Under the pieces are notes generated by a model, which did not search any database, was not told where the DNA came from, and saw only the letters and a list, made by a program, of their open reading frames with translations. Both the position numbers and the translations under genes were made by a program. From the NCBI GenBank assembly GCA_018398765.1, contig JAHBMJ010000348.1, positions 1 through 35,000 of the forward strand: a stretch of 35,000 nucleotides of DNA, in the 5' to 3' direction. Shown piece by piece: positions 29,105-35,000 of the stretch (the stretch's first letter is position 1; every line of letters starts with the position of its first letter). This DNA is from Chromera velia (taxonomy: Eukaryota > Sar > Chromeraceae).

Positions 29105-30682
29105 CAGAGCAAAGCCAGTGTTGCATCATGTAGAAGCATGAGGAATGTCGCAGCCGTGTTTTGTCTGTTCCTTGCAACAAAGGTGCACCCTGCAAGCATG
29201 GAACGACGGTCGAACTGAATTATGTATACAGTTCTTCTCTGGGACTTTTATAGCCGTCAAGCTATTCGAATGCAGACAACTCTGCAACTTTTTCCGGTTG
29301 CTTGCATGCATCATGTCATTGCTCAGCCATGAAGCGCAACATGCATGTGCGCGCTGCAACGCTGCAACACTGCAACACTGCAACACTTCAACGCATATGC
29401 AGCTATAGGCAGTAGGCGGAGCGTGGCCGCAGGCACCCAACACCCATGCGCAGTTTAATTTGCACATGGTCATGCAGCTCGATCGATCAACTAACTCTAT
29501 ACACGTACGTATCGCTCGAGCAAAAGTAGGACTGGACCGTATCAATCGGTCTAGCTATATATTTTTTTTTATGAAATTAATGTAATTTATCGCCAACTAG
29601 GAGTAAACACTAAAGTTTTAAAGTTTTTTTAGAAAGAATTCCTGGTGACTATGGTGACTCCTACCAGCGTTCCACACCTAGTTAAAGAAGTTCTCAGAAG
29701 GTTCTGTCATGCAGACATTTATTCATTGTTTCCTTGATCATTCAGACGTGCCGTAGTGGCATCGTCTACTTCTGTATCGGCAAATCACTTAATTGTGCAC
29801 ATGCATGCATCTTTCCATGCATGCATCATGTATCACCCACTATGACACTCCATGCAGTGTGGGCGGATGCCTTCGCACATGTTTCACATGCGTGCGTCAC
29901 TGACATACGACCATGAGTTATCTACACATTTCACACACGCGTTCACCCCAGGCTTCCATTAATGCCTGTAGCCTAAGCACGCTGTGGAGGACATGTCTTT
30001 CTTTTTTTGTTAAAGTTTTTTTTTTGCTCTCTAGACTTTATTTAAAAAAAACATTTTTTAATTAGTTTTTGAATAGGTCGTTAATTAAGTCAGTCATAAC
30101 TAAATCAATTAACTAGCTACATAGAAAGTAGCAGAAGCTTCGTTTATTTAAGTTTAGATTTATGTTTACATTGGAAATAATCATCGGTGACATGCTAAGC
30201 AACATCGATCGGATCTAACATCGGATGAAAAGTGATCGGATAACATCATGGATAAAAAGTTTAGATATACTTGTACTGGTTTTCAGAGTTATGAAACTTT
30301 TGTATAATTAGTATATCTACTAGTATATAAAGCAGCAACTTTGCCTGCAACGATATAAATGAAATCAACTTCTCTAGCAACGTCTTTTAGATCAACTTTT
30401 ACATGTCTGGTTACATGTTTACTTTTAAAGTTTTAAAGTTAAAGTTTAAAGTTTTACAGGCAAACTATATTATAAAAAAAACTTTAGTGCCCACCCCTAG
30501 GTTACCAATAGTTGCTAAGCTTGACCTATTCGGAATTATATTTTTTCTGTCGTTCTTAGTCATTCCAAGCTCAATCAATTAAGATATCAAAGGGAAAAAA
30601 AGTAATACAAAGCAATATATACCTGCACACTCAGGTTTAAACTCAATACTAGGCTTAAACTGTCATATAAATACGTGTAAGT
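29105..30682. other. Spacer with promoter of the 29104 gene
   Basis: 29105-29500 probably holds the promoter of the minus-strand gene; it contains TGCATGCATCATG and, at about 29356-29392, 3.5 copies of the 8-mer TGCAACAC. 29550-30680 is AT-rich with recurrent AAAGTTTTAAAGTTT words and nothing coding. TGCATGCATC repeats occur at 29803-29828. Confidence 0.4.
29303..29310. promoter_or_regulatory. TGCATGCA palindrome upstream of 29104 gene
   Basis: The palindrome lies about 199 bases upstream of the ATG at 29104 (minus strand). It resembles the GCATGC core bound by some apicomplexan AP2 factors. Frequent elsewhere in the window, so only a candidate. Confidence 0.2.
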
Positions 30683-31935
30683 ATGTCGCAACGCGGCGGC
30701 GGGTCATACAGATGTGCATGGACCAATTAGAACCCGCCGCCAGACCTTAACCGGCTCAAAAATTTCGAGGGGAAAAGGAACAACCCTCTGTTCCCTTTTC
30801 CCTCCTGGACTCAAAGCAATGACCCTAGGAGACGTTAGTTCGCCTCTCTAGACTCTTTCTAGCTGCTTGGTGTAGAAAAAACGACTTCCAGACTCACAGG
30901 GAGTCCAAAGAACGGACGTTTGAGGTCTGACACCTGAAGAAGCCAAAGTGGCCTTCCTGGACTCAGAAGTTCAGAAAGGGCTGTGGTACATCAATGATAA
31001 TAAAATGCATACCAACACGCTCCATCTGGTCCAGGTTACTTAGTTCCAACAGGGGATAAGGAATGGTTGATGCACTCAGTCTGTGGACTTCAACTGACAA
31101 ATCTGCTCATGAACAGAAAGATACACTCCAGATGGCGCCCTATGTCAAATTGCCGGAAGGGCTTTTTCCTTCTTGAGCATTTCAAGCCTGCAGCCATCGC
31201 ACAAAGGTATTGTCCAACACTCATATGCTTCTGTCTGGAGGGAAAGAGCAGGACAGAACCACTTAGCGGGGGAGCTGGAGGTCGATTAATTCCCCTGAGA
31301 CGCCAATTCTCCACAACAGGAAGACAAAACAATCTCGCCTTCCCACAACCAGCAGACTCACCAGGAACCTATCCCGTTGGCCTGGAAGGATGACAACAGA
31401 TACAGGGCATTGGGTAAAATTGCTGGGGATCGATTCTGTGGCCTCCTGGTAGAAAGAAGGAATGTTGCTTTGGAGGCCTGGGAGGTACTTTCCTGACTGG
31501 TCCAGACTGGAGCTGCCGGACATGCTAAAGCAGATCAACTGCGCCACAAGACTTCATCCTGATAGAGAGGCAAGCTGTCTAGTACTAGGGGAGCGGAATT
31601 ATGCTAGTTTGACTATCGGTACTGCTCTACACAACAAGGTAGACAGGAAGGTACGAGAGGATAAAATGACCCTTCTCTGTGTGTTGGTGTGCTTTTTGAG
31701 CATTCTAAGCACAATTTCGGGATTTTGAGAGTACCCCGGAAAGTTTTGGCCCAAATTCTTGCACCAACGCACTCAGCGGCCTCTAGGGACCAATTTGGTG
31801 CCTTTCTGGGCCCTGGGCGCCGCCGGCATCGCGCGGACCGGCTTAACCGGCTTAAAAATTTCAGACCCTTCTAATTGGTCCATGCACATCTGTATAACCA
31901 CCTTCCGCGTTGCGGTATCAAATTTACTGCGACAT
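30683..31935. mobile_element. Non-autonomous element with terminal inverted repeats
   Basis: The left end at 30683-30732 (ATGTCGCAACGCGG..., then ATACAGATGTGCATGGACCA and ATTAGAA) is matched in reverse complement at 31869-31935. The core of about 27 bases is perfect. The right end carries an extra stretch of about 17 bases between ATGTCGCA and ACGCGG. Both ends also carry TTAACCGGCT.AAAAATTT in the same orientation. The element is about 1.25 kb with no transposase frame. Short coding-like pieces (PEEAKVAFLDSEVQKG at 30933; WKDDNRYRALGKIAGDRF at about 31380) suggest captured or eroded coding sequence. No clear target duplication. Confidence 0.6.
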
Positions 31936-32516
31936 TTTTTAAAAAAAAGTCAAATCTCTACCAGTACAGTCTCACAGACTGCACAGAGTCTTAAATAGTT
32001 ATTGAACAGAACTTGAAATACATGTATTTTGGGATGGTATCAAGTAGCTAAACCATAGAAGAGGCCATACTATTACGTACTCTTGATAACTTTTATAAAG
32101 ATGTAAGCAAATGGAAGAAAAAAATGAATTGGATATGAATTGGACATGCTCGTGTACCTAGAACTAAAGACAGACTAAACTAGACTTCAACACATGATGT
32201 GTAAATTATTTGGACAATCGTGTTGATTCTGATTGCATGATTTATTCAATGATGAACCACTGGTACTTTAGGAACTCTCGATCCAGGCAGCAATCATCAG
32301 TCCCTGAAACAATGCACCTGGAAATTTCATCATATAATTGATATGCCTCTCCAAAACATTTCAATCACACTGGCGCACCATTGTGATGTCATATAACTCC
32401 CACATTTATGCAAGTGGAATGTGAAAACTCTTGCAGTCTACTATATAAGAAACAAAAGCGTTCTACTGCGCAACGGCAAGCGAATTGAAATTCCAATTTC
32501 CGTGTACTGCCTCATT
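31936..32516. other. Spacer, no gene seen
   Basis: AT-rich, with no coding-like frame. It includes the presumed 3' UTR of the minus-strand gene ending at 32517. Confidence 0.5.
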
Positions 32517-33410
32517 TTAATCAAAAGAGCCTTCGGAATCTAGGTCGGAATCTAGCTCGAAATCGTCTCCCAGGGCTTCCCGGGCATCCTGACAATTCAT
32601 GCAAATCTCCCCGTGGCGGTCAGTACTCTCTGCACATCCAGGACACATTTCCTCGCCACACGCACCGCAGGCTCTCATGCAGTCTTCACAGCTGTATCCG
32701 CACATGTCACAATTCCAAGCCATGTCAGCATCGGAGACCGGATTCCCACAGCCACAACACTCTTCCATTTGTCCGCGGCAATCCGAGCAAAGAACTCGGC
32801 CTTGCAGAGTCTCCTTCAAGTTGTCTCTGTCAGAGTCCCTGGCGCATGACTTGCAGACAGTGCCACCACACTCCTCGCACTCCAACCTGTGACGCTTGCA
32901 GAACGGCCCTTCGAAACAGTCTAGACACTCATTTGCAGGCTCCTCCGGCCACTTGGTGTCGTCAGTTAAATTTTGCACTTCCTGCTGTGCGCACGACCCT
33001 ACGCATTTGTACTGCAGACGGCCGCATGCGGCGCATTTCTCCTTGTCTTTGCACCAGCCGTTGCACAGAGGGTCACTGTAAGGGCTACTGAGAAGTTCAG
33101 AATACTCACCATCAAGAACAATCTCAGTACAGTTGTCCGGGTGCTTATTGCGGCACCTCAAGTGGTCGGGAAGAGGGCAGTGGCTGCATCGGAAGATACT
33201 GCACGTCTGGCAGTCAGTGTCATCTTCGACTCGAAAGCAACCTCTGTCTGCAAAGAGTTTCTTCTTGTGGAGACTCTTGCAGGAAGCAGCCAGGCACCGC
33301 AGTGTGGAGCAATCCAAAAAGTTGAAGAGCACTTGACGCAGGGGAAGGCGAACCATGGGTGCGAGCACAGGGTCGTCATCTGTGTTCACTTCGCCAGCAA
33401 GAGACGCCAT
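32517..33410 (-). CDS. F-box-like cysteine-rich zinc-binding protein
   Basis: 297 residues from the ATG at 33408-33410 (MASLAGEVNTDDDP) to TAA at 32517-32519. Residues about 18-55 (RLPLRQVLFNFLDCSTLRCL, AASCKSLHKKKLF) look like an F-box, which in known proteins binds SKP1 in SCF ubiquitin ligases. The rest holds over 40 Cys in CXXC pairs: CQTCSIFRCSHC, CAACGRLQYKC, CLDCFEGPFCKRH, CEECGGTVCKSC, CCGCGNP, CDMCGYSCEDC, CGACGEEMCPGC. This suggests several zinc-binding modules. The tail is acidic (DDFELDSDLDSEGSFD). The frame is open upstream to 33485 without ATG. An alternative start is the ATG at 33679-33681 with a 70-base intron (33467-33536, GTGAGC to CTGTAG), adding about 67 residues in phase. 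A nuclear or cytosolic adaptor role is inferred; the zinc modules could also be of B-box or RING-related type. Confidence 0.7.
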   Translation of the reverse strand: MASLAGEVNTDDDPVLAPMVRLPLRQVLFNFLDCSTLRCLAASCKSLHKKKLFADRGCFRVEDDTDCQTCSIFRCSHCPLPDHLRCRNKHPDNCTEIVLDGEYSELLSSPYSDPLCNGWCKDKEKCAACGRLQYKCVGSCAQQEVQNLTDDTKWPEEPANECLDCFEGPFCKRHRLECEECGGTVCKSCARDSDRDNLKETLQGRVLCSDCRGQMEECCGCGNPVSDADMAWNCDMCGYSCEDCMRACGACGEEMCPGCAESTDRHGEICMNCQDAREALGDDFELDSDLDSEGSFD

Positions 33411-33466
33411 AGTTGCACCGCCGTTGTCTCTTGGAGTCGTTCTCTCAGGGAATGACTCATGGAAGA

Positions 33467-33681
33467 CTACAGTACACAAGCCGGCCTACCCTCGCTGGTC
33501 GGCACCAGACAACTGCGCGGATCTGCAGCAGCTCACGCAAACACCTGTGTCCGCTCCGTCCCCTCTCTTCCTCTTTTTCGCGAGTCGTCCGTTCAGATTC
33601 CGTGAAGGCATTTTGCGCCCCCTCGTCAGGGTGCGCTCGCTCGATGGGGGCCTTCTCACTCTGGTTGCCACTGTCACTCAT
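33467..33681 (-). CDS. Possible upstream exon and intron of F-box-like gene
   Basis: The ATG at 33679-33681 opens a frame (MSDSGNQSEKAPIERAHPDE) that reaches a donor GTGAGC at 33536. An acceptor CTGTAG ends at 33467. Joining 33681-33537 to 33466-32517 gives 364 residues with correct phase. The peptide is polar and charged, as for a disordered N-terminus. The intron would be only 70 bases, shorter than those of the other gene, so confidence is low. Confidence 0.3.
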
Positions 33682-33903
33682 TCTCTACGTCTTCACAGTC
33701 GGTGGATAAAGGTCAGACACAAAGGGGCTATATAGGTTCAAGATGAGAGCTTGCTCGATCTTCCTGAAGATACACAGAAACTCTTTGTCAGTGTGACACC
33801 AAGCCCAGAATCCGTACTGCAACTTGGAAAGCGACTTCGTGTAGGATTACAGAGTCGCCTGCTTATTCGAAAGAGCCGCGGTGATCGCCATGAATTGAAT
33901 TAA

Positions 33904-33910
33904 TGCATGC
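33904..33910. promoter_or_regulatory. TGCATGC word upstream of F-box-like gene
   Basis: It lies 223 bases upstream of the alternative ATG at 33681 and about 500 from the ATG at 33410. Same word as upstream of the two other genes. Candidate only. Confidence 0.15.
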
Positions 33911-35000
33911 CTGTTGTGCACCGTCGCGTGGCCATGGATGGTTGTTGCATGTTGCAGATCACCCCTGGTGTCCCCCCCCAAAAGTAAATGAACCTACTTT
34001 TTGGGTGGAAGCCTTGCCGCCGCCGCTGTGGGGTGCTTCATATGTGGAAATGAACCCCCTTTTTGTTCTGAGGGCTCGCCGCCGCCGCAAAAATGGTAGG
34101 GGTTCTTTCGGCCTCTGGGGCGATTCTTTCTAGTGGAAGATTCGAGATCAAAGACCCAGTTCTCAGCTGTATATATGTATTAATCCTGTTTACACAACCA
34201 GCTTTGCCACCTCCAGAGGCACCTTTGAGATGTCTCAGTTTTCCCCGGCCTCTTCGCCACGCGTCTGCCTCGGAGGCGCAGTGCACACACCTCTCTGCAT
34301 GTGGTTTCGCTTTCAAGATGCTGTGAATTTGACTGACCTTTAAAGAAAATTGTGCTCTCGGACCCAACTGCTCTCAATCTGTCCGAGCACGTCGAAACTG
34401 TAGCCATAGTTTGCTTGTTTTAAGCTTCAGATTCCTTGATCATCAGGGAGCTTCGGTGCAGAAGCAACAAAGTATTTTCTCGCTCAGACCTCGGAGGTCG
34501 GCAGAAGTGTTCCGTTTATCGCCGAAGGTCAGTCATTGTTGCTGAGGTTGTTAATAGATTTAAAAGGGGGAAACTGCCACAACATGCCATAACTACTCTG
34601 ACTATAGCTCCCTCCTGAAGTCTGTTTATATGCGTTGCATCATATAGGGCCACATAGGGCCTTCTTCCTACCCCTCCTTCTCGGTTCGATCGAAGGTGTT
34701 TTCATTCCGACCTTACATGCATGCTGAAAGCACTGTGCTCGGTCATATTGGACGGAGCAGAACACTGCAAGACAGGGGCACGGGTAACTCAAACAAGTTC
34801 CCTGAGGAGAGCGCTTTCTATTCTGAGGCTCTGCTCAGTCAGAGTGCATCGACTCAAGCGAAAATTCAAACCGTGTCTAGAGTGGTCTGTATATCCACGT
34901 CTGTTCAACGCCTTCGTAACACGCCTCCATTACCGCTTGCACTGGGCTTTCTCTGCGCCAGCCTGATGAGGATCTAGGTCTGTTGAAACTGCAGGAACAT
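33911..35000. other. Right flank, no gene recognised
   Basis: It contains an imperfect duplication (about 33987-34030 and 34050-34093, each with TGAACC..C/TTTTTG and ending in GCCGCCGCCG). Short frames on both strands show no recognisable domain or splice pattern. A gene may begin beyond the window edge. Confidence 0.3.

Noticed and set aside
29126-29545. Cys-rich minus-strand frame of 139 codons
   Set aside because: It lies in the probable promoter and spacer, starts from poor context, and its Cys content comes from GCA/TGC repeats. No homologous features.
31067-31393. Plus-strand 108-codon frame inside the TIR element
   Set aside because: No recognisable motif and ordinary length for chance. 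Short coding-like pieces lie in other frames.
32460-32519. Reading through TAA at the end of the F-box-like gene as Gln
   Set aside because: The acidic tail ends naturally at TAA, and the sequence after it shows no coding character. Host genes here do not use UAR as sense.
34681-34700. GGTTCGATC as a tRNA gene B box
   Set aside because: No cloverleaf arms could be built around it.

Overview
The window comes from a eukaryotic nuclear genome, very probably a protist. It has a gene with spliceosomal GT-AG introns, long repeat-rich spacers, microsatellites and remains of at least three kinds of retroelement. A chromerid alga such as Chromera velia would fit the mix of secreted cysteine-rich genes and decayed Copia and chromovirus elements. 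No marker gene proves this, so the assignment is a guess. No rRNA, tRNA, CRISPR or bacterial-type operon is visible.

Left third (1-7530): an unrecognised minus-strand reading frame runs off the window start (1-780, one in-frame TAG). Next comes a nested LTR element. A gag-only LTR retrotransposon on the plus strand (5' LTR in two pieces, 1537-1932 and 5363-5452; gag 5570-6784; 3' LTR 7016-7526) has its 5' LTR split by about 3.4 kb of minus-strand Ty1/Copia-type pol (integrase tail, reverse transcriptase, RNase H). That insert carries stops, a frameshift and lost catalytic Asp residues.

Middle (7530-17900): a clear host gene at 8609-10904 has five exons and encodes a 446-residue secreted cysteine-rich protein with bacterial/protist-type CGDG disulfide repeats. 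Two related repeats in direct orientation flank it, and the right copy contains a 440-bp inverted repeat. From about 13,100 to 17,000 lies a purine-rich, decayed retroelement. Its reverse transcriptase reads on the plus strand up to the finger/palm motifs, then continues with the YADD motif on the minus strand, so the gene was broken by an inversion. A 259-bp tandem duplication lies inside it.

Right half (17,900-35,000): a nearly full-length but dead Ty3/Gypsy chromovirus (gag, protease, RT, RNase H, integrase, chromodomain) occupies 17,968-22,892 on the minus strand. Of the 15 in-frame stops counted, 14 are TAG/TAA, several at positions where glutamine is conserved. Then come a hairpin MITE-like element with an apparent 8-bp target duplication (23,233-23,808), a dense microsatellite zone (25,009-25,750), a minus-strand gene for a secretory-pathway protein (26,052-29,104), a non-autonomous TIR element (30,683-31,935) and a minus-strand F-box-like cysteine-rich protein gene (32,517-33,410).

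The three host-like genes do not form a pathway. Most of the window is mobile DNA at different stages of decay, and the main interest is in how those elements were nested, inverted and mutated.
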